Assembly: GCF_016863475.1 (NCBI RefSeq)
Contig: NZ_BOOY01000025.1
Span: forward strand, 1-64,000
Source: Spirilliplanes yamanashiensis
Lineage (GTDB): Bacteria > Actinomycetota > Actinomycetes > Mycobacteriales > Micromonosporaceae
Reading direction: 5' to 3'
Length of the DNA stretch: 64,000 nucleotides
In this document: positions 28,195 through 37,291 of the stretch, piece by piece
How positions within the stretch are numbered: position 1 is the stretch's first letter
Layout: every line of letters starts with the position of its first letter
Notes under the pieces: generated by a model
Database searches by the model: none
Seen by the model: the letters and a program-made list of their open reading frames with translations, nothing else
What the model was told of the DNA's origin: nothing
Translations under genes and position numbers: made by a program

Positions 28195-28253
28195 GGGGTG
28201 GGTCGGTGCCGTGACTGTGCCCGCAGGGGCGGCGCGACTACACACGCCGGCGG

Positions 28254-28883
28254 TCAGAAGGCTCTGGCGGCTTCCGTCAGGGCCGCGAAGGCCTCGGCCA
28301 TGCGCCACGCCGCCCGGTCGCGGGGGCCGATCGGGTTGGACACCGTGCGGACCTCGGCGAACGGGATCCCCGCTGTCGCTGCCGCGCACGCCACCCCGTA
28401 CCCCTCCATGGCCTCGGCCACGGCGGCCGGGTGGCGGGCGGCGAGCCCGGTGGCGGTCGCGGCCGTTCCCGTGACGGTGGCCAGGGTGAGGATGTCGCCG
28501 ACGACGGCCTGGGGGAGCGCGGCGGTCAGGGCGGCGAGCAGCTCCGGGTCGGCGGCGACGGTGGAGGTGCCGAAGCCGAGGTCGTCGACGGGCAGGAAGC
28601 CGTCGGGGGTCTCGGCGCCGAGGTCGGCGGCGATGCTGCGGGCGGCGAGGACGGTGGCGCCGACGGGGGCGCGGCCGGGGAAGCCGCCGGCGATGCCGGC
28701 GCTGACGACGGCCCGGTACGGGTGGCCGGCGGCCTCGGCGAGGGCGAGGAGGCGGGCGGTGCCGGCGGCGGCCGCGGCGGGGCCGACGCCGACGGGCGCG
28801 ACGTCGGCGCGGGACGGGTCGGCGCCGGCGCGGACGGCGGTGGCTTCCGCGGCGACGGCGGTGACGACGAGGAGGCGGCTCAC
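28254..28883 (-). CDS. mqnB: Futalosine hydrolase
   Basis: 209 aa. The nucleoside phosphorylase/hydrolase fold is marked by VSAGIAGGFPGRAPVG, VAEAMEGYGVACAAA (substrate Glu in MEGYG) and FAEVRTVSNPIGPRDRAAW with the catalytic Asp. It removes hypoxanthine from futalosine in the alternative menaquinone pathway. The GTG at 28883 overlaps the stop of the upstream MFS gene (GTGA). mqnD follows after 633 bp on the same strand. Confidence 0.93.
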   Translation of the reverse strand: MSRLLVVTAVAAEATAVRAGADPSRADVAPVGVGPAAAAAGTARLLALAEAAGHPYRAVVSAGIAGGFPGRAPVGATVLAARSIAADLGAETPDGFLPVDDLGFGTSTVAADPELLAALTAALPQAVVGDILTLATVTGTAATATGLAARHPAAVAEAMEGYGVACAAATAGIPFAEVRTVSNPIGPRDRAAWRMAEAFAALTEAARAF

Positions 28884-30466
28884 GGGGTGGGGCGGCCCTG
28901 GCTGGGGTCGGTGGCGGAGGTGGGGCGGTAGATGTGGAAGCCGGGCGGGGCGAGGGTGTCGTCGTCGGTGCGGCGGCCGGTCGCGGGCGAGACGGGGGCC
29001 GACGACGGGGTGACGCGGACGGTGGGCGGCTCGTCGAGGTCAGGAAGGGTGGGTGGGTCCTCGGCCGGGGTGGGAGCGGGGGGTGGCGTGGGATCGGGGG
29101 TGTCGGAGCGGCCGTGGAGGCGTTCGCGGCGCAGGGTGGTGGCGGCGTGCAGGCCGCGGGCGGCCGCCGCCGCGGCGAAGACCGCCAGCACCCAGACGCC
29201 GAGGTGGCCGTCGAGCGGGATGAGGCCGATGGCGCCGCCGGCGACCCAGGCGAGCATGAGGACGGTCTCGGAGTGGGCGAAGGCGCTGGCGCGCAGGCGC
29301 TCCGGCACGCGCTCCTGGATGGACGCGTCGATGGCGAGCTTGGCGATGCCGCTGACCACGGCCGTCACGAGGCAGAGCAGGGCGACGGTGAGCAGCGAGT
29401 AGAAGACGGCGGTGGCGACGGCCACGAGCGCGACGACGAGCAGGCCGCTGCCCTGCACGGCGGCGGGGCGGTGAATGCGCAGGCGGGTGCCGATGGCGGT
29501 GGCGAGGAAGGTGCCGACGACGAGCGCGCCGCCGACGAGGGCCACGGCGCCCTGGCTGCCGGCGTCCCAGCCGAGAACCGTGGTGCTGAGGGTGCCGGCC
29601 TTGATGGCGAAGGCGAGGAAGAGCAGGAGGAAGCCGTACATGGCGCGCAGGCCGGCGCTGCCGATGAGGGTGGCGACGACGAGGCGGCCGGTGATCGGGC
29701 GGTCCTCGGGCGGGCGGCGCAGGCGCAGCATCGCGCGGAAGGGGGTGGGGACGGTCTCCGGCGGGTCCGAGTCGGCGCGGGGCGGCAGGCGCAGCGAGAT
29801 GACCATGCCGATGAGGAAGATGACGGCGGCGACGCGCAGCGACCACTGCGGCCCGAACCAGAACGCGGCCAGGCCGACCGGGGCGACGACGGCGCCGGCG
29901 AAGGTGCCGTACACGCTGGCGCGGGCGCCCGCCTGGGACAGGCCGATGCCCTCGGGCAGCAGGCGGGGGACGGCGGCGGAGCGGGCGACGCCGTACGCAC
30001 GCGACAGCGCCAGGACGCCGAACGCGGCCGGGTAGAGCGCCCAGCCGCCCAGGTTGTCGGCGATGAGGTAGGCCAGGAAGGCGCGGCCGAGCATGGTGGT
30101 GGCCAGGGCGTAGCGGCGGCCGTGGCGGAAGTGGTCGAGCAGCGGGCCGACGATGGGCGCCAGCAGCGCGAACGGCACCATCGTGACGAGCAGGTAGAGG
30201 GCGACGTTGCTGCGGGCCTCGCCCGGCGTGGCGGCGAAGAAGATGGTGCCGGACAGGCCGATGGCGATGAGGGTGTCGCCCGCGCAGGAGGCGGCGTGCA
30301 GGTCGAACAGGCGCACCATGCCGGTCTCGCCGGCGGCGCCGCGGGTGCGGGCGTCGCCGACCTGGCGGGTGACCCAGCGGCTGCCGCGCCACGAGCCGCG
30401 CGCCAGCGCCCGCACCGAGCGCACCCCGGTGCCGACGACACGTCCGAGCGTGGGCAGCAGCGGCAT
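28880..30466 (-). CDS. MFS transporter with long cytosolic C-terminus
   Basis: 528 aa from ATG at 30466 with GGGGG upstream. About 12 helices start near residue 45 (MVRLFDLHAASCAGDTLIAIGLSGTIF). The C-terminal 80 residues are Pro/Thr-rich and disordered (DPTPPPAPTPAEDPPTLPDL). The stop overlaps the mqnB start. Genes of this type are regularly found beside mqnB in actinobacteria, but the substrate is unknown. It may be cotranscribed with mqnB. Confidence 0.88.
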   Translation of the reverse strand: MPLLPTLGRVVGTGVRSVRALARGSWRGSRWVTRQVGDARTRGAAGETGMVRLFDLHAASCAGDTLIAIGLSGTIFFAATPGEARSNVALYLLVTMVPFALLAPIVGPLLDHFRHGRRYALATTMLGRAFLAYLIADNLGGWALYPAAFGVLALSRAYGVARSAAVPRLLPEGIGLSQAGARASVYGTFAGAVVAPVGLAAFWFGPQWSLRVAAVIFLIGMVISLRLPPRADSDPPETVPTPFRAMLRLRRPPEDRPITGRLVVATLIGSAGLRAMYGFLLLFLAFAIKAGTLSTTVLGWDAGSQGAVALVGGALVVGTFLATAIGTRLRIHRPAAVQGSGLLVVALVAVATAVFYSLLTVALLCLVTAVVSGIAKLAIDASIQERVPERLRASAFAHSETVLMLAWVAGGAIGLIPLDGHLGVWVLAVFAAAAAARGLHAATTLRRERLHGRSDTPDPTPPPAPTPAEDPPTLPDLDEPPTVRVTPSSAPVSPATGRRTDDDTLAPPGFHIYRPTSATDPSQGRPTP

Positions 30467-30659
30467 GCCCCCATCCTGACGGATCGGCGCTCGCGGTGGC
30501 AGCCCGCCCGCCGCGGCGGGTCGAAAGGGTAGGTGCTGAGGTCGCGACACGGGATGCGGGAGGTGGTTCGTGGGTCCACATGGGCGTGGTGGGCGGTGCG
30601 GAGAGGCGGTTTGTGGACCTCGGCGTCGCGGGACGGGGCGCATGGGGGAGAATGGGACG

Positions 30660-31478
30660 GTGACGAGGACGACCACCCGTGCCGCCAAGATCGATCAGGT
30701 GTGTGCCGACGCGATCGGTGTCGCGCGCGGCGCCATCACGGAGGTGGACGCGGCCGACATCGGCGAGCACCTCGAGGTCGTGCCCGAGGGCGACCGGGTC
30801 GTCACGCACTTCTTCGAGAGCCTGCTGGCGGGGTACCGCGGCTGGCGCTGGGCGGTCACCGTCACCCGGGTGCCGCGGTCGCGGCACGTCACCGTGTGCG
30901 AGACCGTCCTGCTGCCCGGGCCCGACGCGCTGCTGGCGCCCGGGTGGCTGCCGTGGTCGGAGCGGCTGCAGGCCGGCGACCTCGGTGTCGGCGACCTGCT
31001 GGCCACCTCGCCCGACGACGAGCGGCTCGCGCCGGGGTACGTGCTCAGCGACGACCCCGCCGTCGAGGAGACGTCGTGGGAGCTCGGGCTGGGCCGGCCG
31101 CGGGTGATGTCCCGCGAGGGCCGGGCCGACACCGCGCAGCGCTGGTACGACGGCGACCACGGTCCCGAGGCGCCCATCTCGACGGCGGCCCCGCGCAACG
31201 CCCGCTGCGGCGGCTGCGGGTTCTACCTGCCGCTGGCCGGGCAGCTGCGCCAGATGTTCGGGGTGTGCGGCAACTTCTACGCCCCCGACGACGGGCGCGC
31301 CGTCAGCGCCGACCACGGGTGCGGCGCGCACTCGGAGGCCCTGGTCGGGGTGGCCGAGCCGCCCGTCGACGAGCTGCCCACCGTGTACGACGACTCGGAG
31401 GTCGAGGAGGTCGCGGTCAGCCGCGCCCCCGGCAGCGTCGAGACCACGGAGCCGGGCGAGGAGTACGGCCACAGCTAG
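30660..31478 (+). CDS. DUF3027 protein
   Basis: 272 aa from GTG at 30660 with GGGGGAG upstream. The DUF3027 core includes GYRGWRWAVTVTRVPRSRHVTVCE and LAPGWLPWSERLQAGDLGVGD. A C-terminal Cys-rich knuckle (CGGCGFYLPLAGQLRQMFGVC and a later DHGCGAHSE) may bind zinc. Soluble and actinobacteria-specific; function unknown. It is divergent from the MFS-mqnB operon, with 193 bp between them. Confidence 0.9.
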   Translation: MTRTTTRAAKIDQVCADAIGVARGAITEVDAADIGEHLEVVPEGDRVVTHFFESLLAGYRGWRWAVTVTRVPRSRHVTVCETVLLPGPDALLAPGWLPWSERLQAGDLGVGDLLATSPDDERLAPGYVLSDDPAVEETSWELGLGRPRVMSREGRADTAQRWYDGDHGPEAPISTAAPRNARCGGCGFYLPLAGQLRQMFGVCGNFYAPDDGRAVSADHGCGAHSEALVGVAEPPVDELPTVYDDSEVEEVAVSRAPGSVETTEPGEEYGHS

Positions 31479-31594
31479 GCCCGGCAACCTTCTCGTCGCC
31501 CAGTGTTCGACCGCTGGGCCTTGGGCGTGCCCATCGTGGTGCCTAGGCTTCCCGGTCTGCCGCGACACCCGCCGACGAGGAGCCCGCCACCGCC

Positions 31595-33481
31595 ATGCGC
31601 CCGGACACCCTCGACCGGGCGGTAATCACCGGGCCGGTAACGGTTCGGGATGGTGGGCCGCGGCGGTTCCCTGTGGGCCCGGTGCTGGTGTGGGCGCTGC
31701 CGGTGCTGACCGCGGCGGGGCTGGGCGCGTGGCGGCTGACCGGGGCCGCGTTGTGGGCCGACGAGCTGGCGACCTGGGGTGTGGTTCGGCTGTCGTGGGC
31801 GCAGCTGTGGCGGCTGTCCGGCTCGGTCGACGCGGTGCTGACGCCGTACTACGCCGCCATGAAGGTGTGGACCGCGCTGGCCGGCACCGGCACCGCCGCC
31901 CTGAGGCTGCCGTCGCTGCTGGCCGTCGTCGCCACGACGGCGGTAGTGGTGGCGCTCGGCCGCCGCGTCGGCGGGCCGGCGACCGGGTTGGTGGCGGGAT
32001 TGATCTTCGCGGTCATCCCGGCGACCGCGCGATACGCGCAGGAGGCCCGGCCGTACGCCCCGGCGATGCTGGGCGCCGCACTGGCGGTGCTGTGCCTGCT
32101 GCGCCTGGTCGAGCGGCCCGGAGTGGGACGGGCGGCGGGGTATGCGGGGGCGCTGGCGTTCGCGGGTGGGTGCCACCCGCTCGGCGGCCTGCTGGTGGTC
32201 GGGGGCCATGGGGTCGCGATGGCGGTGGGGCCGATGGCACTCCAATTCAGGAGTGGACATGGCCGACCTGGCGGTAACGCGCAAGCAGTAAGCCCGGGGC
32301 AGGAGAACGGGGCGGGGAACCGGGCCGCGAGCGGGCCCGGGAATGGGGCTGAGAGGGGGCCGGGCAGCGGGCCGGGGAACGGGTTAGGGAACGGGCCGGG
32401 AAACGGACCAGGCGACTGGCCGGGAGACAGGCCGGGAGACGACCCGGGAGACGGGCCGGGCGACTGGGCGGGAGACGAGCCGGGAGACGGGCCGGGAGAC
32501 GGGCCGGGCGACTGGCCGGAAGACGGGTCGGGACACGGGCTGGGGGACGGGCCGGGAGACGGGCCGGAGGCCCGGCCGAGGCCGGCCCGGCCGCACGATG
32601 ACCGCCCGAGCCGGTGGCCTAGAGGGTGGGCGGCATCCCGGCTGTGGGCCCTCGCCGCAGTCGTCGGCAGCATGCCCGCGGTCCTGCTCGCCCTGCGCGG
32701 CGCGCACCAGACCGCCCAGGTCGCCTGGATCCCCCTCGCCAACCTGGACACCCTCCAGGGCCTGCCGCAGAACGTGTTCGGCTCCGCGGCCATAGGCGGC
32801 ATCGTGCTGGCCCTGGCGGCAACAGGCGTGCGCCGCACCTCACCGGCCATCTGCCTGGCCGCCGCCGGCTTCGTCCCGCCGACCCTGCTGCTGGCCGCAG
32901 GCACGGTCGTCCCGGTGTGGGTGGGCCGGTACGTGCTGGTGGCGGTGCCGGCGCTGGCCGTGCTCGCCGCGGCGGGAGCGACAAGGGCCGGAGCGACAAG
33001 GGCCCGAGCAACAAGGGCCCGGGCGGGTGGTGTGGTCCTCCTGGCCGTGCTGCTGTCCTGGCCGGTGCAGGTGGAGCTGCGCGGGCCGGCCGGGCATGCG
33101 CAGGATTCGGCGCGGATCGCCGAGGTGATCGGGGCGCGGCGGGCGCCGGGTGACGTGGTGGTCTTTCCCGACACCCATCGCAGCATCCCGTGGGCGGCGC
33201 GCGACATCTACGAGCGGTACCTGCCGACGCCGCGGCCGCCGGACGTGCTGGCGGTCGTCCCGCAGCGGGTGGACGGGCGGTTGCTCGCGCGGGAGTGTCC
33301 GGGGGCGGTCTGCCTGGGGGCGCCGGCGCGGGTGTGGGTGGTGCGCGCCGACGACGCCGCCGACCCGTTGCGGGACATGGGGGCGGCCAAGCGGGCCAGG
33401 ATCGGCGGGGCGTACCGGCCGGTGCAGCGGTGGTCCTTTCCGCTGCTGAGCATCACGCTGATGGAGCGCGCAGGCGGGTGA
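31595..33481 (+). CDS. GT39-like membrane glycosyltransferase with internal minisatellite insertion
   Basis: 628 aa, about ten membrane helices. The first extracytoplasmic loop has the acidic pair DE at 56-57 (LWADELATW), the usual catalytic position in ArnT/PMT-type enzymes, followed by TPYYAAMK. Between helices, residues about 218-345 are a hydrophilic insertion whose centre (247-325) is a Gly-Pro-Gly-Asp/Asn tetrapeptide repeat. A smaller Ala-Thr-Arg-Ala repeat lies near 465-485. The C-terminal part holds DVVVFPDTHRSIPWAARDIYERYL. It should transfer a sugar from a polyprenyl phosphate to an outside acceptor. Confidence 0.85.
   Translation: MRPDTLDRAVITGPVTVRDGGPRRFPVGPVLVWALPVLTAAGLGAWRLTGAALWADELATWGVVRLSWAQLWRLSGSVDAVLTPYYAAMKVWTALAGTGTAALRLPSLLAVVATTAVVVALGRRVGGPATGLVAGLIFAVIPATARYAQEARPYAPAMLGAALAVLCLLRLVERPGVGRAAGYAGALAFAGGCHPLGGLLVVGGHGVAMAVGPMALQFRSGHGRPGGNAQAVSPGQENGAGNRAASGPGNGAERGPGSGPGNGLGNGPGNGPGDWPGDRPGDDPGDGPGDWAGDEPGDGPGDGPGDWPEDGSGHGLGDGPGDGPEARPRPARPHDDRPSRWPRGWAASRLWALAAVVGSMPAVLLALRGAHQTAQVAWIPLANLDTLQGLPQNVFGSAAIGGIVLALAATGVRRTSPAICLAAAGFVPPTLLLAAGTVVPVWVGRYVLVAVPALAVLAAAGATRAGATRARATRARAGGVVLLAVLLSWPVQVELRGPAGHAQDSARIAEVIGARRAPGDVVVFPDTHRSIPWAARDIYERYLPTPRPPDVLAVVPQRVDGRLLARECPGAVCLGAPARVWVVRADDAADPLRDMGAAKRARIGGAYRPVQRWSFPLLSITLMERAGG
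32333..32569. repeat. 12-bp coding minisatellite in glycosyltransferase gene
   Basis: About twenty degenerate copies of GGGCCGGGAGAC encode GPGD-type tetrapeptides on the plus strand. Variants change mainly the fourth codon (GAC, AAC) and the second codon. The flanks at 32230-32330 are also unusual, with the short hairpin CACTCC-AATTCA-GGAGTG near 32237. Copy-number changes would keep the frame. Confidence 0.85.
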
Positions 33482-33503
33482 CGCCGGGTGGCGGCGAAAA
33501 GGG

Positions 33504-33791
33504 TCAGCCCTCGCGGCGACGGCGGCGGTTGCGGTCGTGGACGATCATCGTCGCCAGGCCGGGGAAGCCGAGCAGGAAGCCGGCGAGGCAGATCCACAGC
33601 CAGTTCTCGTGGCCGTTGGCGGCGAGCGTGTCGCGGTTGAGCAGCAGCACCAGGCCGGCGATCGCGAAGCCGAGCATGCCGCCGAGCGCGAAGGGAACCA
33701 TCGGCGGGTCGATCGGGCGCGGCCGCCGGTCGGGCTGTTCGCCGGCGCGCAACACCTCCCCGCTCAGGGCGGGTTCCTCGGGCTCGGGCAC
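33504..33791 (-). CDS. DUF2530 membrane protein
   Basis: 95 aa from GTG at 33791. An acidic/Arg N-terminus (to residue 30) precedes two membrane helices (MVPFALGGMLGFAIAGLVLLL and WLWICLAGFLLGFPGLATMIV), and the protein ends in a basic tail (HDRNRRRRR). This matches the actinobacterial DUF2530 family. Function unknown. It is convergent with the glycosyltransferase gene and divergent from the NCS2 permease. Confidence 0.88.
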   Translation of the reverse strand: MPEPEEPALSGEVLRAGEQPDRRPRPIDPPMVPFALGGMLGFAIAGLVLLLNRDTLAANGHENWLWICLAGFLLGFPGLATMIVHDRNRRRRREG

Positions 33792-33916
33792 CTCGACAGC
33801 GTACGACCCGCGATCATCCCGGCGGTGGCCGCACGGTTGTTACACAGGACATCTTCCGCCGGAAACCCCTGCTCTGACACCATGCCCGCAGCTACGACTG
33901 ATCGAGGTGTGTGCAC

Positions 33917-35362
33917 ATGACCGCAGCCCCCGCCGCCACGGAGGCCCGGAATTCGTTCGACCGGTACTTCGAGATCTCCGCCCGCGGGTCCACGGTCGGC
34001 CGGGAGGTCCGGGGTGGCCTGGCGACGTTCTTCACGATGGCGTACATCGTCGTGCTGAACCCGCTGATCCTGGCCGGCGGCGCGGACGCCGACGGGGCGA
34101 AGCTGCCCGTCGCCGCGCTCGCCGCCGCGACCGCCCTGGTGGCCGGCGTGATGACGATCCTGATGGGGGTCGTCGGCCGGTTCCCGCTGGCGCTCGCCGC
34201 CGGTCTCGGGGTGAACGCCCTCATCGCGTACGAGATCGCGCCGCAGATGACGTGGGCCGACGCGATGGGCCTCGTCGTCATCGAGGGTGTGATCATCGCG
34301 ATCCTGGTGCTCACCGGGCTGCGCACGGCCGTGTTCCGGGCGGTGCCGACGCAGCTGAAGACGGCGATCGGGGTGGGCATCGGCCTGTTCCTGGCGCTGA
34401 TCGGCTTCGTCGACGCGGGCTTCGTGCGCGGCGGCACGGCCAGCCCGCCCGTCGGGCTGGGCATCGGCGGGGTGCTGGTCAGCTGGCCGGCGCTGGTGTT
34501 CGTGCTCGGCCTGCTGCTGACGATCGTGCTGGTGGTGCGCCGGGTCAAGGGCGCCATCCTGATCGGCATCGTGGCGTCCACGGTGCTGGCCATCATCGTC
34601 GAGGCCATCGCGAACGTCGGCCCGGCCGGCGGCGGCCCGACCGCCGACCCGAAGGGCTGGGCGCTGAACGTGCCGACGCTGCCCGACACGATCGTCGGCA
34701 CGCCCGACCTGTCGCTGCTGGGCAACTTCGACCTGCTCGGGTCGTGGCAGCGGGCGGGCGTCCTGGTCGCCGGCATGTTCGTGTTCACGCTGCTGCTGAC
34801 CGACTTCTTCGACACGATGGGCACGATGGTCGCGGTCGGCCAGGAGGGCGGGCTGCTCGACGAGTCGGGCACGCCGCCGCGGACGCGGGAGATCCTGCTC
34901 GTCGACTCGGTCGCCGCGGCCGCCGGTGGTGCGGCCAGCGTGTCCAGCAACACCTCGTACATCGAGAGCGCGGCCGGGGTGGCCGAGGGAGCGCGCACCG
35001 GCGTCGCGAACCTCGTCACCGGGGTGCTGTTCCTGCTGGCGATGTTCCTGTCGCCGCTGGTCACGATCGTGCCGTTCGAGGCGGCGTCCGTCGCGCTGGT
35101 GGTCGTCGGCTTCCTGATGCTGACGGCGGTGCGCACGATCGACTGGAACGACTACGAGATCGCCGTCCCGGCGTTCCTGACGATCGTGCTGATGCCGTTC
35201 ACGTACTCGATCTCGAACGGCATCGGCGCCGGCGTCATCACGTACGTGCTCATCAAGCTGGTCAAGGGCAAGGCCCGCGAGGTGCACCCGCTGCTGTACG
35301 CGGTGGCGGTCCTGTTCCTGATCTACTTCCTGCGCGGCCCCATCGAGGCCGTGCTGTTCTAG
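33917..35362 (+). CDS. NCS2-family purine permease (AzgA-like)
   Basis: 481 aa from ATG at 33917 with GAGGTG 7 nt before it. About 12-14 membrane helices; typical AzgA features are SARGSTVGREVRGGLATFFTMAYI at the start, LGVNALIAY, and DFFDTMGTMVAVGQEGGL. It imports adenine, guanine or hypoxanthine with protons. No purine-riboswitch core was seen in the 125 bp upstream. The gene stands alone and ends at a strong hairpin. Confidence 0.93.
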   Translation: MTAAPAATEARNSFDRYFEISARGSTVGREVRGGLATFFTMAYIVVLNPLILAGGADADGAKLPVAALAAATALVAGVMTILMGVVGRFPLALAAGLGVNALIAYEIAPQMTWADAMGLVVIEGVIIAILVLTGLRTAVFRAVPTQLKTAIGVGIGLFLALIGFVDAGFVRGGTASPPVGLGIGGVLVSWPALVFVLGLLLTIVLVVRRVKGAILIGIVASTVLAIIVEAIANVGPAGGGPTADPKGWALNVPTLPDTIVGTPDLSLLGNFDLLGSWQRAGVLVAGMFVFTLLLTDFFDTMGTMVAVGQEGGLLDESGTPPRTREILLVDSVAAAAGGAASVSSNTSYIESAAGVAEGARTGVANLVTGVLFLLAMFLSPLVTIVPFEAASVALVVVGFLMLTAVRTIDWNDYEIAVPAFLTIVLMPFTYSISNGIGAGVITYVLIKLVKGKAREVHPLLYAVAVLFLIYFLRGPIEAVLF

Positions 35363-35369
35363 GCGCGAA

Positions 35370-35404
35370 CGCGGGTGGCGGCGCGGCTCAGGCCGCCACC
35401 CGCG
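35370..35404. terminator. Bidirectional hairpin between NCS2 and MFS genes
   Basis: CGCGGGTGGCGGC (35370-35382) and GCCGCCACCCGCG (35392-35404) form a perfect 13-bp stem with a 9-nt loop. The right arm lies inside the last codons of the convergent MFS gene, so it can serve both units. Confidence 0.7.
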
Positions 35405-36740
35405 GTTCGTCCTGGCCCACCGCGGCCGTGGCGGCCGCCGCGCCGGCCGCGGCCGCCGCGGGAGCCGCCGCCGCGACCACGGTCAGCCGCACCCGCGGGC
35501 GCACGGCGAGCCGCAGCCGCGAGCCGGTGCGGCGCAGCTGCCAGACCAGCGCGGTGCCCGAGGCCGCCAGGCAGATCAGCCCGGCCGCCCAGATGCTCGA
35601 CGGCACCCCGTGGTGCTCGCCCCACCAGCCGGCCAGCGTCGCCCCGATCGGCGTGGTGCCGAGGAAGACCAGCACGTACAGGGCCATCACCCGGCCCCGG
35701 AACGCGGCGTCGACGCCCATCTGCACCCGGTGGTTGGCCGCCTGGGCGAGGTAGATCGAGAAGAATCCGGTGGGGACGAGCAGCAGCATGGCCGCCCAGA
35801 ACGTGGGCGCGAAGCCCACCGCCACCTCGAAGACGCTGAACACGACGGCCGCGCCCAGCACCACGTACGCCGACGGCCGCTTGCGCCGCCCGCTGCCGGC
35901 CAGCGCCCCGCCGAGCGCGCCCGCCGCGAGCGCCGTGGTGAGCAGGCCGAACGACGACGGCCCCGCCCCGAACTCGATCTTCGCCAGCGCGGCCAGGGTG
36001 ACCGGGAAGTTGAAACCGATCATGCCGACGACGGCCATCAGGGCGATGGGCAGCAGCAGGTCGTTGCGCGCCCACACGTACCGCAGGCCGTCGCTGACCC
36101 GGGTGTCGGCGGCGTTGCGGGCGCCCCGGTCCTCGCGGTACAGCTCGGCGGCGCGCATCCGCCAGTAGCTGACCACCGGCGCCACGCTGAGCGCGGTCGC
36201 GATGAGGAACACCGGGCCCATGTCCAGGGTGGCCATCGCCACGCCGGCCAGGGCGGGCCCGCCGATGCGGGCGGTGTTGAACGTGGCGGCGGACAGCGCG
36301 AGCGCGTTCGGCAGCAGCGGCAGCTCCACCAGCTCCGACACGAACGCCTGGCGCACGGGCGTCTCGATGGCGCTGGCGATGCCGAGCAGCCCGGCGAACA
36401 GGAACACGTGCCACAGCTCCACCACGCCCGCGGCGACCAGCCCGGCGAACACGACGGCGGTGACGGCGAACGCCGCGTTCGAGATGATCAGCAGCAGCCG
36501 CTTGTCGTACCGGTCGGCGAGCTTGCCGCCCCACAGCGTCAGCAGCAGCACCGGCAGGAACTGCAGCGCGGTGACGATGCCGAGCGCGGCGGGCGAGTTG
36601 CCGGACAGCTCCAGGACCAGCCAGTCCTGCGCGGTGAACATCATCCACACGCCGAGCAGCTTCACGAGCTGGCCGACGGCGAAGCGCCGGTAGTTGGGGA
36701 CCGTCAGGGACCGGAACGTCGTGCTCAGCCTCGCCCGCAC
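35388..36740 (-). CDS. MFS transporter under MarR control
   Basis: 450 aa, about 12 helices, MFS_3/EntS-like drug-exporter type: LTVPNYRRFAVGQLVKLLGVWM at the start, GGKLADRYDKRLLLIISN in the first cytosolic loop. The C-terminus is Ala-rich (about 35 residues). The MarR gene ends 73 bp upstream on the same strand, and such pairs normally act in efflux of toxic or antibiotic compounds. Start GTG at 36740. Confidence 0.9.
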   Translation of the reverse strand: MRARLSTTFRSLTVPNYRRFAVGQLVKLLGVWMMFTAQDWLVLELSGNSPAALGIVTALQFLPVLLLTLWGGKLADRYDKRLLLIISNAAFAVTAVVFAGLVAAGVVELWHVFLFAGLLGIASAIETPVRQAFVSELVELPLLPNALALSAATFNTARIGGPALAGVAMATLDMGPVFLIATALSVAPVVSYWRMRAAELYREDRGARNAADTRVSDGLRYVWARNDLLLPIALMAVVGMIGFNFPVTLAALAKIEFGAGPSSFGLLTTALAAGALGGALAGSGRRKRPSAYVVLGAAVVFSVFEVAVGFAPTFWAAMLLLVPTGFFSIYLAQAANHRVQMGVDAAFRGRVMALYVLVFLGTTPIGATLAGWWGEHHGVPSSIWAAGLICLAASGTALVWQLRRTGSRLRLAVRPRVRLTVVAAAAPAAAAAGAAAATAAVGQDEPRVAA

Positions 36741-36813
36741 TCGGGTTGCGCCTCCGATTCGGTGGTACGCGTCATCGTCGCGTGACGACGCGGACCCCGG
36801 GCGGGGCGGCGCT

Positions 36814-37260
36814 TCAGGACCGGGCGAGCTGCTGGAGGATCTCCGCGGCCTGCCGCAGGGTCTCCCGTTCGGCGGGCGTCAACGCGGCCAGCCGCTGGGC
36901 CATCCACTCGTCGCGCACCCGTTCGAACTGGGCGTAGACCTCCCGGCCCTGCTCGGTGGCCGCCAGGATCACCTGGCGCCGGTCCGTGGGGTGCGGGGTG
37001 CGCGCCACCAGGCCGCGCTCCTCGAGCTTCCCGACGATCTTCGTCATCGTCGGGGGCTGCACCCGTTCGGTGTCGGCGAGCTCCCGGGGGGTCAGCGCGC
37101 CGGCCAGCTGGAGGCTGGTCAGGGCGGAGAGCTGACTGAAGGTGAGATCACCGACCGGGCGGGCCTGCCGGACCCGCCGGTTGAACCGGAGGATGGCGTC
37201 GCGCAGCACGTGGGCCAACTGCGCCTCGGTTGCCGACTCCATCACCGTCCGCTCCGTCAC
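36814..37260 (-). CDS. MarR-family transcriptional regulator
   Basis: 148 aa from GTG at 37260 with AAGGA upstream; ATG at 37242 is possible. The winged helix includes LTPRELADTERVQPPTMTKIVGKLEERGLVARTPHPTDRRQVIL, with the conserved DRR of the wing. It likely represses itself and the downstream MFS exporter and is released by a small ligand. A dyad directly upstream of its start is the probable operator. Confidence 0.92.
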   Translation of the reverse strand: MTERTVMESATEAQLAHVLRDAILRFNRRVRQARPVGDLTFSQLSALTSLQLAGALTPRELADTERVQPPTMTKIVGKLEERGLVARTPHPTDRRQVILAATEQGREVYAQFERVRDEWMAQRLAALTPAERETLRQAAEILQQLARS

Positions 37261-37265
37261 GGTCC

Positions 37266-37291
37266 TTAGCCTAACTAATGAGCTTGGCTAA
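37266..37291. promoter_or_regulatory. MarR-type operator
   Basis: TTAGCC (37266-37271) and GGCTAA (37286-37291) form a dyad 6-31 bp upstream of the MarR start codon, with further TTAG/CTAA matches inside. The AT-rich patch is unusual for this GC-rich window and overlaps the expected promoter. Confidence 0.55.

Noticed and set aside
32333-32569. CRISPR array
   Set aside because: The period is 12 bp with no spacers, the repeats lie in a coding frame and no cas genes are near.
33792-33916. Purine riboswitch upstream of NCS2 permease
   Set aside because: The conserved P1 and loop-loop core sequences are not present in the short upstream region.
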